This document shows positions 20,991-35,220 of a DNA stretch of 64,000 nt, piece after piece. Origin of the DNA: [Phialemoniopsis] sp. UDSM-2020 (lineage: Eukaryota > Ascomycota > Sordariomycetes > Thyridiales > Thyridiaceae); the NCBI GenBank assembly GCA_018873225.1, contig JAEILZ010000001.1:6386001-6450000 (forward strand), in the 5' to 3' direction. Under the pieces are notes generated by a model. The model saw only the letters and a program-made list of their open reading frames with translations, searched no databases and was not told where the DNA came from. The translations under genes and the position numbers were made by a program. Position 1 is the first letter of the stretch. Every line of letters begins with the position of its first letter.

Positions 20991-21222
20991 GGGAAGTGGC
21001 TTGTGGATCCGATCTCGGTGTGTAGTTGTCCCGGACTTTCGTCACCAACCCACCCTCCATCACCGACGGATTCTTCCACTACTCTCCGGAGAAAGATCTG
21101 TGCCTCACAAGTCTAGAACATCGTGAAACACACACAACCTTTTGACTTCGGGCTTCGCTTCCGGTGAAACCATTCGAACAAGACTGCCCGTAGCATCCGT
21201 TCCTCTGTCAAACGTCGAGAAG

Positions 21223-22551
21223 ATGGGGAAAATTGCCACCATGGAGTACTTTCGGGTACCGCCTCGATGGCTGTTCGTCAAGATCACCGACGAGGCGGGC
21301 AATGTTGGCTGGGGAGAGGCGTCGCTCGAGGGGCACACGCAGGCCGTCGAAGGATGTCTCGATGCTTACTTTGACCAATTCGGGGGCGCTGAAGCCGATG
21401 ACATTGAGCACATCTGGCAGCAGGCGTATCGCAAGGGCTTTTACCGTGGCGGGCCAGTCTTCATGAGTGCTTTGGCTGGTATCGATATCGCTCTGTGGGA
21501 TCTGAAAGGTACGTCGAGATTTCAAAAGGTCTGAAAAGGATGAAATGCTGAGTTATGGGGTGCAGCGCGAAAACTCGGTGTGCCAATCCACCAACTGCTT
21601 GGTGGCAAGCTGAGGGATAAGATCAAGGTCTATGCGTGGATCGGAGGTGACCGCCCTGGAGATGTTGAGAAGCAAGCGTAAGTAACAAATTCATCGTCAT
21701 CAAGCAAGAAGAGTCAGGATAACCATCGTTCTGACGCCACCCGTCTGCGCCCTTTGTCGGAACGGAGCATGCAACTGACAAAGAAAACATACAGGCTTGC
21801 GCGAAAGGAGCAGGGCTTCAAAGCCGTCAAGATGAACGCCACCGAGGACCTCGGCTGGTTTGACTCGCCGTCAGCCCTCGACGGATGCGTAGAGAGACTC
21901 AAGGCGGTCAAGGCTCTCGGCATGGACGCAGGTCTCGATTTCCACGGTCGCGTCCACAAGCCTATGGCCAAGCAACTGGCCGCAGCGCTGGAACTCCACC
22001 GGCCCATGTTCATCGAGGAGCCCCTTCTGTCCGAACACATTGGCGGTATTAAGGCTCTCGCCGCAACCACAAGCTGCCCCATCGCTCTCGGCGAGCGCCT
22101 GCACAGCCGCTGGGATGTGCGCCCCTTCCTCGAGGCCGGCTGCGTCGACATCCTGCAGCCCGACATTTCGCACGTCGGCGGCATCTCCGAGATGCGCCGG
22201 ATTGCGGCCATGTGCGAAGCCTACGACGTGGCCCTGGCGCCGCACTGCCCACTGGGACCCATCGCGCTGGCGGCCAACGTGCAGGTCGACGCGGTGAGCG
22301 CAAACTTTGCCATTCAGGAGATGAGTTTGGGGATCCACTACAACACGGCGGGCGGTAGCCAGCAGGATCTGACGAGTTACACTCACAATCCGGAGGTGTG
22401 GAAGGTGACTGAGGGCTACATTGATCTTCTTAAAGGTCCCGGTCTGGGCATCGAAGTAGATGAGGAGCAGGTGAGACGCCTGTCTAAGGATTGCAAGCCG
22501 TGGGTGAGCCCTGGCTTCGTTGGTCCGGGCGGCGAGTTCCGCGAGTGGTAA
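21223..22551 (+). CDS. D-galactonate dehydratase-type enolase superfamily enzyme
   Basis: Three exons (21223-21508, 21566-21677, 21795-22551) give 384 residues, matching the bacterial DgoD length (about 382). Introns 21509-21565 and 21678-21794 restore [15 protein letters not shown] and [13 protein letters not shown]. Mandelate racemase/muconate lactonising enzyme superfamily features are clear. These are the capping domain ([28 protein letters not shown]) and a barrel with metal ligands in the order [10 protein letters not shown] (Asp, with a catalytic-type His), MFIEEPLL (Glu) and [10 protein letters not shown] (Glu), then APHCPLGP (catalytic-type His). The expected reaction is dehydration of a sugar acid, most simply D-galactonate to 2-keto-3-deoxygalactonate, in the cytosol. 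A related sugar-acid substrate is possible. Neighbours do not form a sugar-acid pathway. Confidence 0.9.
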
Positions 22552-23502
22552 CTCTATAGAATGGCTATTTGAAAGCAATCACTTTGTTTCACATGTTACC
22601 ACTTGTTATTATTATTCCCGTATATATGTGCGACAGCAGTCCAAATCAATCAACCAATAACAAAGGAAGAGTTCCTCGACAATAGTCTACCGTGGGCAAT
22701 CATTTTTTACTAGATCACATGCCCTCAGCATCTCGCGATGACGGTATCGTCCCCCAAAAGCTACCACCAGGTCTTGATTTCACACGGGAGTTTTTCGCTA
22801 CAGTGGGTGACCTCTGTGTCTGTAGGCGTCAACTCACTGTACCCACAGCGAAGCAAGTCCAGAGTCTTCGCAACTCCTGGGCCCACTTTTCCCGCTTCCC
22901 CCAGCCTCGACCTCACGGATGTCACTATCTACACTAGTTCTTCAGAATTAACGGGAGAAGAACTTGAAGATATTATCAAAAGGTATTTTCAGTATCCTGG
23001 GAGTGTATTGAAGTCATCATAACTCAAAAATTCTGGCTGGAATAGCGGTCTAGTGGACCTGTGGTGTTGCAAGACTTGAACAGGCATCGCCGTCTGTTCA
23101 CCACCATCTCACATTCACTTCAATTTTGGTGCGACAACACTGAGCAGGAATTTTACTTCACTAAACTCCCTAGGCAGCCACTTCCTTCGCTATCGTCAAG
23201 TGAATTACAGGCACTCTTCGCCCTTCACCTCACTGCCCCTCGCTCTGTCTTCGCGAGACCCTACTTTTCTTCCTACACAACAACCTTCCATCCCACACAA
23301 CTTTCCTGCCTTTCCCAACTTTTTCCATCATCATCTCGATCAACATCTTTGATCAAAATCATCATCACAAACCAACTTCCTTGTCTTGAAAGAGTCTGTC
23401 CAACCCACAAGCGACCCATCAATCGTCTTGTGTCTTCTGACTCTCTATCTCCACATCATACCTCTCCGTCCTTCTTTAGCCTTGACACCCTTCGCAATCA
23501 AG
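22552..23502. other. Promoter and long CT-rich leader of the repeat-protein gene
   Basis: A 950-base stretch. The right half (about 23190-23500) is strongly pyrimidine-rich on the plus strand, with many CTTCC/CACAAC words, as seen before the start of well-expressed filamentous fungal genes. ORFs at 22692-23022 and 23061-23666 lack domains and overlap this leader, so I regard them as chance. No repeat or RNA gene was seen. Confidence 0.5.
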
Positions 23503-25578
23503 ATGGGTTTCATCTACGGCTCCATCAAGGAGAACTCCTCCCCGGTCATCCAGATTCGGGACCCTGCCGCTCGTGGTGGCTTCAGGCTCTTTGCCAAGAA
23601 GTCCGCAACCACGACCGAGGCTACGAAGGTCAACGTCACCAGCCTCAAGATGTCGTTTCCATCTGACTCGGCTGCGACTTTGAAGCCGAAGAAGAAGTGC
23701 GTTCTTCTCAAGATCATCAAGCGCATTTTCCACCGCGGCACCAAGGGCCGCTCTGCCAATCTCGCCAAGGAGACTGAGATGACCGCCGCTATCCGTTACG
23801 AGCTCAACTTTTACGATATCAACCTCATCATCGACGATGAGAACAAGCAGCGACGAGGTAACGCCAAGCTCTTCTGTGCAGAGCTCGCTTGCTACAACAT
23901 CGATGGCGACTACGATGTCGATTCCCAAGCCTTGCACCGTGCGGTCTCGAAGTTTTGCAACGAGCTCAAATACTTCGATATGCCCTCAGCCTACAAGTCT
24001 CGCGATTATGCCAAGTTCGCATCTCGAGAGTTGGCTTCTTACAACTTCGACCACATCTTTGAGGCAGAGCGTACTGCATTCCGCCGTGTCTCCTCTCTCT
24101 ACCACGAGGAGCTTTCTTCGTACAATGTTGCTGCAACTACTCGCAGCCGTCTTCATGCCCTGGACATCTACCAGGAGCTGGGCCTTTACAACGTTACCTC
24201 CACTCATGTTCCAGAGGTTCATGAGGAGTTGCGCTGCAACACTCCCAACTCGATTGCGGACTCAACCTTCTCGCTTGGCACTCGCAAAGATTCACTCGGT
24301 TCTATCACCTCTGTATCCGACGGCGAGGACCAGTTTGATTGCGACACCCCTACCACCTCGATTGAGTCGGCCATCACCAAGACTGATACCATGGAACTTC
24401 TTACACCCATGGAGATCACCAACTCGGCTCCCGCCCTCTTCACGATAATTGAAGAGGAGGACGAAGACGATGAGACTCTTCCCCCCATTCGTCTTTCCGG
24501 CATCTCTTTCGTCGCCGACGATACCGATGAGCGCATTGATGATGCTTGCGTTCCAGCTGCCACTATCTCTACTGCCGAAGTTAACTCTAATACCGCCGTC
24601 AACAAGAGCAACTTCGACGACTGGGAGCAGTATGTCGAACACATTCGCGGAGAGCCTATCTCTGACTTGAACAAGGCGGAACTTTTCATCCGCGCCCACG
24701 AGGATTACCACATCCCCGAATGCTTCTATGAGTTCCTTGCCAATGATCATTGGACCCACTTGTTTGATATCAAGCAAGTCCACTGGGAGTGCCGCTCCAA
24801 CTACCAGGAGCTGTGGTACCACGCGCCTCTGGGAGAGGTCTGCCACTGGGAGGTCCTGGACAAGCCTGATCCTTTCGCCGTCGTCGCGCCCGGCGTCCCC
24901 GAGTTGACCCTGACCACCCCCGAGGGTGAGCAAAAGTACCTCCGCGACCCACATTACTATCCCGGCGCCATTTCGTGGGCAGACCTCGATGAAGAGGATG
25001 AGTGCGCGTACGATCCGGCTCCTATTCCGGAGGCACAGAAATCTCTGGATGTCCAGGAGTCGCTGGCAGCAGAGCTGTCCGAGGCAGTAGCTGTTGCAGA
25101 GGCTCTGTGCTATGAGGAGGAGGACAACTACTCAGAGTACGGCAATGACTACTATGAAGAAGAGGAGGGTCACCCTCAGTCCGAGCACGAGGGATATGTA
25201 GAGGAGTATTACGGCAAGCGAAAGTCCCTCTGCGACATGAACCGCGAGGAGCTTCGCCTTGCAGCCGAGGAGGACAACGAGATCCGGGAATATCACTGGC
25301 CCTATGCTGAGCCGAGCTGGGACACGCACCTGTTCGACATCCGCCTGGCCAAGCTGACTTGCCAGGACCGTCGGTTCCGGCATCTAAACAATGAGCCGAT
25401 GGGTTGGGTTTGCAACTGGACGCTTCTGGACAACCCGGACCCTTTCAACTCTCGCAAAGCTGACGTGCCTGAGATTATCGTCACCACTCCGGAGGGCGAG
25501 AACAAGTACCCTGCCGACATGACCTATTATCTCGGCACGTCTTCCTGGGCTGATATGGACGATGAGGAGGACTTTTAA
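23503..25578 (+). CDS. Uncharacterised intracellular repeat protein, 691 residues
   Basis: A single exon. ATG 23503 was chosen because the open frame further upstream has no ATG and runs through a CT-rich leader. I recognise no known domain. Residues 97-231 hold six copies of a ten-residue motif, consensus [IFY]-x-x-E-L-x-x-[YF]-[ND]-[IVMF], at 97, 124, 151, 173, 200 and 222. The spacing is 27, 27, 22, 27 and 22, which suggests a helical repeat. A Ser/Thr- and acid-rich linker follows (about 240-365). The C-terminal half carries two diverged copies of a domain of about 110-120 residues (about 400-510 and 572-691). Both share THLFDI, W-x-x-LD-x-PDPF, TTPEGE-x-KY and the ending SWADxDxEE. No signal peptide or membrane segment was seen; a basic patch (LKPKKKCVLLKIIKRIF) lies near residue 60. 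Confidence 0.85.
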   Translation: MGFIYGSIKENSSPVIQIRDPAARGGFRLFAKKSATTTEATKVNVTSLKMSFPSDSAATLKPKKKCVLLKIIKRIFHRGTKGRSANLAKETEMTAAIRYELNFYDINLIIDDENKQRRGNAKLFCAELACYNIDGDYDVDSQALHRAVSKFCNELKYFDMPSAYKSRDYAKFASRELASYNFDHIFEAERTAFRRVSSLYHEELSSYNVAATTRSRLHALDIYQELGLYNVTSTHVPEVHEELRCNTPNSIADSTFSLGTRKDSLGSITSVSDGEDQFDCDTPTTSIESAITKTDTMELLTPMEITNSAPALFTIIEEEDEDDETLPPIRLSGISFVADDTDERIDDACVPAATISTAEVNSNTAVNKSNFDDWEQYVEHIRGEPISDLNKAELFIRAHEDYHIPECFYEFLANDHWTHLFDIKQVHWECRSNYQELWYHAPLGEVCHWEVLDKPDPFAVVAPGVPELTLTTPEGEQKYLRDPHYYPGAISWADLDEEDECAYDPAPIPEAQKSLDVQESLAAELSEAVAVAEALCYEEEDNYSEYGNDYYEEEEGHPQSEHEGYVEEYYGKRKSLCDMNREELRLAAEEDNEIREYHWPYAEPSWDTHLFDIRLAKLTCQDRRFRHLNNEPMGWVCNWTLLDNPDPFNSRKADVPEIIVTTPEGENKYPADMTYYLGTSSWADMDDEEDF

Positions 25579-28450
<2,872 letters not shown>

Positions 28451-28636
28451 TTTTGTCCGTAGAAAATAAGTAGAGAATGAATTCTGTCAAAGTCATGATT
28501 GATGCAATGTGGATTAGGATCTAGTGCGCGATGGCAGTAATGTTCTTGTGGTATCTTGAATTTCATTCAGTTCTACATAACAAGTTCCCTTTTTATCTTG
28601 CCAATGAGCAATTTCTCCACCATGATTTTACTGTAT

Positions 28637-30592
28637 TTATTTCGCACCAGTCGGGATCTTGAACAGCACCGCCTTACCACCTGGTCCCTTGCCAGCAGCC
28701 TTGTCCACCCTGTAGTAACCCTTGCGCTCAAGCTGCAGGAAGTCGCCGTCCTTGAGCGAGGCCAGGTTGGCGTCGCAGAGCGCCTCGGTCATGGTCGAGG
28801 TATTGGGGGCCAGGAAGTCCTCGAGCTCGTCGTCCTTCTCCAGGACATCCTTGGTGATGAGGTAGCCAAACTCCCACAGCTCGGCCTCTACCAGGTTGCC
28901 CTCGTTGGCGGCGAGCCACGTAACCTTCTTCTCAGTCTTCTTGAAGTCGCCCTCGAGATGCAGCTCGAACTCGGACTCGGTGACTACGTTATCCACCTTG
29001 TTTTGGTTCCTCACAATGGCGTTGCCCCAGCCCATGAGGGTGAACTCCTCGTTGTCCTTAAATGACGCACAGTCGGCCTGATCCAGAATGAGCTTGCTGC
29101 CGAACCGGACAGTTTTCGTGCCGAGCGACGGGTTTTTGGGGTGCTTGGGCTTCTCTTCCGAGTAGGGAGCCTCGGGACCTCCAATCAGGCTGACGGCGAC
29201 GACATCCTTTTTCTCAATGGCAACGTGTCGGGGGACGACGGGATCCAGCATGCGTTTGTTGATGGCCCAAATGGTAGTCCAATCCATGGTGACGACGTTG
29301 CGACTCGGGCCCTGCTTCAACATGAACTCCCGGAGCGCGGGAACGGTCAGACCGCGACGAAGGATACCGCGAACGGTCGGTAGTCGGGGATCGTCCCAGC
29401 CTGAAACCCTACCCGTGTCGACCACTCTCGTAAGCTTCCTCTTTGAGAGGAATGTCCTGATGAAGTTGATGCGGGCAAAGTCCCAGAGGTGGACTTGCCG
29501 AAGACTCAGCGCCTCGATGAACCAGTGGTACTGCTCGTTGCGGTCGGCATACTCGGTCGTGCGCAGCGCGTGTGTGACGCCCTCGATACTGTCGACAATG
29601 GGGCAGGCAAAATCGTAGGTAGGGTAAATGTTCCAGGTCCAGCCTGTGCGGTGGTGAGGGGCAGGGTCGGCGCCCTTCCAGTTGGGGAAGCGGTAGATGA
29701 CAGGGTCGCGCAGCGCGCCGTTGTTGGAATCGTACTGGATCCGCGCCCTGATGCAGTGTCCCTTGCCGGCGTCGGTACCAGCCTTCATTTCTCGGAAAAT
29801 CGCCAGACTCTCGGCTGCAGGGCGGTCTCGTCGCTTACTCGGCAGTCGCTTCATGCGGTCGGCGGATTGTTGCTCGGGCTCAGTATCGTCGGCGTAGGCC
29901 TTGCCCAACTCGATCATCTTCTCGCAATAATCGTAGAGCTCCTGGAAGTAGTCGGAGGTGTGGGTCTGTCGGTCGACCTTGATGTTCATCAGGTGCAGAT
30001 CCTCGACGATGGCGTCTTGGAAGGAAGCCTTCTCCTTCTGGGGGTTCGTCTGAGAAGAAGCGACACGTCAGTATGGGAGACTCGACCAGTGGGACATTGA
30101 TATACTTACGTCGTCGAAACGGACGATGAGCTTGCCGTCGAAGGCCTCGTGGGCAAAGTAGTCGTTCAGCAGGGCAGCCTTGGCGTGACCAATGTGCAGG
30201 TATCCAGAGGGCTCGGGCGGGAAACGAGTGACGACGCCATTCTCGGTGCCCTTGAGGCCAATGTTGTAGTTTGCGCCCTGCTTCTTGCCCGAGGCGGCGC
30301 TCTTGGCCTTGGCGGCGGCAGTGATGTCGTTCCTGATCTCGGGGTGGGCGGCCTCGATGTAGTTGTACCAGCGGGTGACATTGGCAAAAGCGCCCTTGCG
30401 GATGAGGCCCAGACCGACCTTGTTGCCAAAGATGGCGGCGAAGACCTCGCTGTCGGCCTTGGAGAGGCTGTAGCCGCCGAGGTAGGATCGCAGGACCAGG
30501 AACTTTTCGAGCTGCTGCAGGAGGGGCTCGATGCTCTTGAAGTCGGCAGTGGCCAGCTGGGGAGCCAGGCTCTCGGGGTTGAGGCTCGGCAT
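28637..30592 (-). CDS. GUS1: Cytosolic glutamyl-tRNA synthetase
   Basis: Exons 30592-30110 and 30049-28637 with intron 30050-30109 (GTAAGT...CTCAG, phase 0) give 631 residues. The N-terminal 120 or so residues form a GST-like domain, as in eukaryotic GluRS, which binds the Arc1-type cofactor in yeast. The class I catalytic core follows: [17 protein letters not shown] (HIGH), FDDTNPQKEK across the splice, [10 protein letters not shown] and LSKRKL in the KMSKS position. [12 protein letters not shown] and TPHHRT-like [13 protein letters not shown] distinguish GluRS from GlnRS. The C-terminal anticodon-binding beta-barrels end at FKIPTGAK. It charges tRNA-Glu in the cytosol and is essential in yeast. 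It is somewhat shorter than yeast Gus1 (708), mainly in linkers. Confidence 0.95.
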
Positions 30593-30995
30593 GGCGATGG
30601 AGACTTGGGGTTCAATCGCTCGTATGACGGTAGTCTCGTCAGCGTGTTCGTCTTTATGAAGAGAGGAGGAGAAAAATCACGAAATCGCACAGCACGACAC
30701 AGACTCGTGAGCTCGCTGCCAAAGGTGGGGTGAAATATTTTGGAGGGGCAAAATTTGGATGACAGCAGCCCTGGTCGGATTGAGTCAGCGATAAGAAAGC
30801 ACTGAACTTGATAAGGAATACAGCACGTGACCCCCCTGAAGACCATCCATTGATGCATCAGCATCGTCACCACAGTCCACGAACTTCCATTCTGCTCTGA
30901 TGAAGATTAGGTGGGTTGAATGAGTAACTCTACCTATCTAGGTAGATCTATGTATTAATAAATCCGTTCTATATGCTTTTTTCTCCAATATGCTT
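30593..30995. other. GUS1 promoter and ABC transporter 3' end
   Basis: 403 bases between two leftward genes. It contains a CTACCTATCTAGGTAGATC stretch near 30930 that is partly palindromic and could mark the transporter's 3' UTR. No gene or RNA was seen. Confidence 0.4.
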
Positions 30996-33900
30996 CTAGT
31001 CCTGCAGCATCTGTGACTGCGCGTTCAGCATGTAGGTCTCGCTCCTCTCCATCAGCTCCGCGTGCCGGCCCTTGTCGACCACCTCGCCGCCCTCGACCAC
31101 GAAGATGACGTCCGCCCTCTGCACCGTGTGCAGGCGATGCGTGATGGCCAGCACCGTGACCCCGCGCGCCGCCCTCTCCAGGCCTTCCTGAAGCGCCTGC
31201 TCGCTCTCAGCGTCGAGCGCGCTGGTGCTCTCGTCCAGCAGCAGAAGGCGCGGCTTGCGCACCAGCGCGCGCGCGATGGCCAGGCGTTGTCTCTGTCCTC
31301 CGGATAGACGTGACGCACCGGCCCCGAGCTCCGTGTCATACCCCTGCGGCAGCTCCATGATGACATCGTGGATGTTGGCTAGGCGGCACGCTTCCTCAAT
31401 CTCGGCAAGGGAGGCCTCGTGGCCCGGCCGCGCGCCGAGGCCGACGTTGAACCGCGCGCTGCCGTCGAACAGGGCGCTGTCCTGTGGCACGATGGCGATC
31501 TCGTCGCGCAGGGCGGCGGCCGTGGCGTCGCTGGCATTGCGGCGGGACACGTCGATGCCGTCGATGCGCACGGTGCCCGAGGTCGGGTGATAGAGCTGCT
31601 GGACTAGACTCATAATTGTTGACTTGCCGGCGCCTGATGGCCCGACGAGGCCGCAGAACTGGCCGGGCTGGATGGTGAAGCTCATGTCGTGGAGGATGTG
31701 GTTGTCTGGTCGTGCAGGGTACGAAAAGGAGACGCGATCGAAAGTAATGGAGACGCCTCGGTTCTCTCCGTCTACCTTGGGCTTCGACTCTACTGCAGCC
31801 TCTGGATCTTTCTCCTTTGGCTCCTCGGGCTTGTCAGATCGCATCACCTCCGGCGGCAAGTCATTGGACGACCCGATGCTGAGAATGGCAGAGATGCGAC
31901 CCGCTGCCGTCCTGGCCCGCGAGAACTCGGGCGCAAGGGAGAACATTTGGCCCCAGAGCTGCGCGCTGACGAGCATGGCCACAAGCACGATGAAGAACTG
32001 CTTCTGCGTGGCCTCGCCCTTCATGATCTGCTGCGAGCCCCACCAGTAGGCAAACGCGTAGATCAAGAAGCCCGTGCTGTTGGAGATGGCCAGCCAGATG
32101 TTGGTGTAGGCGCTGGCGAAGAGCATCTCCTTGCGCGGCGCCTTGAGGGCACGGGAGTACTTGCTCATGATCTCGTTCTCCAGCGACAGCGCCGACACGG
32201 TCTTCATGGACCCCGCAGCTTCGACGGCGATGCCGATGGCTTGCGAGTAGGCGTCGTTGTGGCGCTCTTCAAACTTGGCGAGGGCGCGCAGCTGCATGAT
32301 GCCGGACCCGAGGAGGATGGGGACCGTGACCAGACACACGATTGCAATCTTCCAGGCGATGATGTGCGACAGAATGATGGCAACAATGAAATTGACTAGG
32401 ATCGAAAACACTGTACCGATGACCGACCCGCTGAAGCCACCGATCGCAGCGCTGTCCTTGGTGATGATGGACAGCAGTTTGGACGGGTCTCTGCTGGCGG
32501 ACTGGTGCCACTCGACGCCCTGCTCCATGAGCGACCGGAAGGATAGCACGCGGACGGCGTACAGCAGCCTCTCGGCCACGACGCCAAAGGACGTCCACGC
32601 GAAGAAGTTGGCAAAGAACTCGATGACGGCGAGCATGAATAGCATGCCGCCAAAGAACTGACCCAGCGACAGCACACGGCTGACCGTGTTGCTGCAAGGA
32701 TTTAGCTCGCCGACGGTGAAGCCGAAGATGATACCCGAGGCGGAAAAGGTGCATCCTACAATAAAGGCGGCGATCATAGCAAGGGCGAGCCAGAGCAGCG
32801 CGGGACGGGTGAGGCGGCCGATGAGCCTCAGGGCTTTGCCGACGGGCTCTGTGGGCTCTTCTGAGTTATTTTCATCATCGGTATCCGAGCCGCTCGACTG
32901 CTCCTTTGCTCCTTGTGCCTGGTCCGCGTCGGCCTGCTCCTTTACGCCAGTCGCCACAGGGGCACCCTTCTCGGAGGTGATGCCATCGATGGAGTCGCTA
33001 TCAATCGTTGACCCAAGCGACACGGTCTCATCCTTGGCGCCGGTGTTGACCTTTTGCAAGTTAGCCATGCGGGCGAACGCGCCATCGAGGGCCATCAGCT
33101 GGGCATAAGTGCCCTGCTCAACGATCTGGCCGGCCTCCATGACCACGATATTGTCTGCGTTCTTGATGGTTGAGAGGCGGTGGGCAATGGAGATGACGGT
33201 CCTGTTGACCGCCACCCGGTCGATGGCAGCTTGGATGCGCCGCTCACTTGCGGAGTCAAGCGATGCCGTGGCCTCATCAAGCACGAGGATCTTGGGATCG
33301 CGGACCAGGGCTCGCGCCAATGCAACGCGTTGCCGCTGGCCACCGCTGACGAGCGCGCCACCGGATCCTGCGGAGGTACCGTAGCCCTTCTCCAGTCGGT
33401 CGATGAAGCTCGAGACATCAGCCAGCTCAGCTGCGTGGCGGACAGCTTCCACGATTCGTTGCAGTTCTGGGCTCTTGCTGGCAGCGGCCGACGAGATATC
33501 CTTGCCCTCTGCTACCAGTTTGCTCAGCTCTGGTCCTTCCAGGATTTTCTTCAGGTCGGCGTGGGCCGGATGCGGCGAGCTGACGAGGCCTAGGGCGATG
33601 TTCTCTAGAATGGAGCGGTCCAGGAGCGAGGGTTCCTGCTGGACGAGACTGATGAAGCTGCGCAAGCTCTTCACATTGAGGTCTTTGATGTCGTGGCCAT
33701 CGAACATCACACTGCCGTCAGTCGGGTCCTGTAGACGGGCGATCAGAGCTGCGATCGTCGACTTTCCGCTACCGGAGAGGCCGACGATGGCGGTGTGTTT
33801 TCCAGCAGGGAAGGTGAGGTTGATGTTGCGCAGGACTTGGCGGTCTGGCCTGGATGGGTATGCGAAAGAGACGTTGTTGAAAGCGATAGCCCCGGGTGTC

Positions 33901-35220
33901 TCTACAGGCAGAGTCTCGCCAGAGTCGGAAGTGCCGTCGATGGCAGAGTGGTGCTCAATATCCTGCAACAAGCGCTGGAAGGCCGAGGACGCACCGCCAA
34001 AGAGTGGTAAAAGCGGTGCTACGGAGCCGAGAATGATACAAGCTGTACAAATATCAGTAAGCCTATCCATTGAGACGTGAGCTCGCATCACGTACCGTCA
34101 ACAAGGATAAAGACAACGGTGTAGATCCGTCCAATGCTCGCACCGTCGGCTTTGCCCTCCATAAGCGCCGCGACTTTGCGACTGCCCTGCCAGAAGGCAA
34201 GCGAATTGGCCGAGTAGGCGATAAAGTACAACCCACCGGCCTGCACGGCAGCGGCGATGGCTTTCTTGATGCCCGCGGCGCGCGCAGTCCGCATATGGTC
34301 GGCAAATTTGGCCTCGAGGCGCGGCGCGGCGCCAAAGGCCTGCACGATGCCGACGTGCGACAGCGCCTCGGAAGCAATAGACGAGGCCGCCGCCGTGGCG
34401 TCAGACATGACGCCCGAGAACTTTTGGATAAAGGCCGCGCCGATCATGGCCATGATGAGAAAGGCCGGGACGAGCGATACGAGCATGCCTGCGAGCTTGG
34501 CCTCCTTGATGAAGGCGACGACGTAGGCAGTGATGAAGAAAGAGACGCTGGCGATGAGGATGCCGACCTTCTCCGAGGTGCCCGACTGCACGGCCTGGAT
34601 GTCGCCGTGCAAGCGGCTCGAAACCTCGCCCGCGCGCCGGCCGTCGAAGAAGGCGGGCTCCTGGCGCAGCAGACTGCGGAAGTAGCGGTCGCGCAGGCGG
34701 GCGGCGAGGCGCTGGCTGACGAGGGACCAGCAGAGGACGTAGGTGTAGATGAGGGCGAAGGCCCCCACGGCGATGTAGACGAGCTTGAGGACCTTGTCGT
34801 TGATCTGGGCCTCGTAGGCGAAGGGGTCGACGGGGACCGAGGAGGACTGCTGGGCCTCGCAGGTGGCGCCGTTCATGTCGTCGACCAGCTCGCCGAAGAG
34901 GATACCCATGAGCGGGAAGGGCACGCCCGAGGCGGCGGCGGCGACGGTGCCGACGGCGATGAGGGCGACGTCGAGCCATGTCGGGTCGGCGAAGAAGAGG
35001 AGGCGGAAGTAGATGCCCAGAGCCTTGCCGAGCTATGTGGTGTTAGTCAGAGGGGTGTCAATTGTATCTCCAAGAGAGTGTTCGTAGGCTGCTGTCTTAC
35101 AGGAACCGGCGATTCTTGAGGCTTCGCATCTTTGCTGCCTTCTGGCGTTGTGCTTGCTGCATCTGCAGACACAGCCCTTTCAGGGCTTGCCTCGGCCTCG
35201 GCCTTCTTCTCAGCAGCCAT
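30996..35220 (-). CDS. ABC-B type full transporter (MDR-like), siderophore locus
   Basis: Exons 35220-35101, 35032-34096 and 34042-30996 give 1367 residues; introns are 35033-35100 and 34043-34095. The architecture is TMD-NBD-TMD-NBD. NBD1 has Walker A GLSGSGKST, signature VSGGQRQRVALARAL and Walker B KILVLDEATASLD. NBD2 has GPSGAGKST, LSGGQRQRLAIARAL and LLLLDESTSALD, and both keep the H-loop (IAHRLSTI, ITHRLHTV). A low-complexity acidic linker follows NBD1. It belongs to the P-glycoprotein-like family at the plasma membrane. The gene diverges from the siderophore MFS gene, with the NPS6-type NRPS beyond. This matches the ABC-MFS-NRPS grouping known around SidD/NPS6, where the ABC protein is called SitT in Aspergillus fumigatus. 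Transport of a siderophore or its breakdown product is inferred. Confidence 0.92.

Larger units (their letters stand above)
19318..21222. other. 1.9-kb divergent intergenic region
   Basis: The longest gap between divergent genes in this half of the window. It contains a 12-bp minisatellite (20591-20662) and, next to the galactonate dehydratase gene, a cluster of short direct repeats (20896-20990). Its short ORFs have no domain or splice support. No RNA gene was recognised. Confidence 0.5.

Noticed and set aside
23061..23666. 201-codon ORF overlapping the start of the repeat-protein gene
   Set aside because: It reads a CT-rich leader as Ser/Pro/Leu/Thr-rich peptide and shifts out of the conserved repeat frame.
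34070..35119. 349-codon plus-strand ORF opposite the ABC transporter
   Set aside because: It is the mirror of a GC-rich coding exon and has low-complexity Gly/Asp/Glu/Arg composition and no domain. The minus strand encodes clear ABC transporter motifs.
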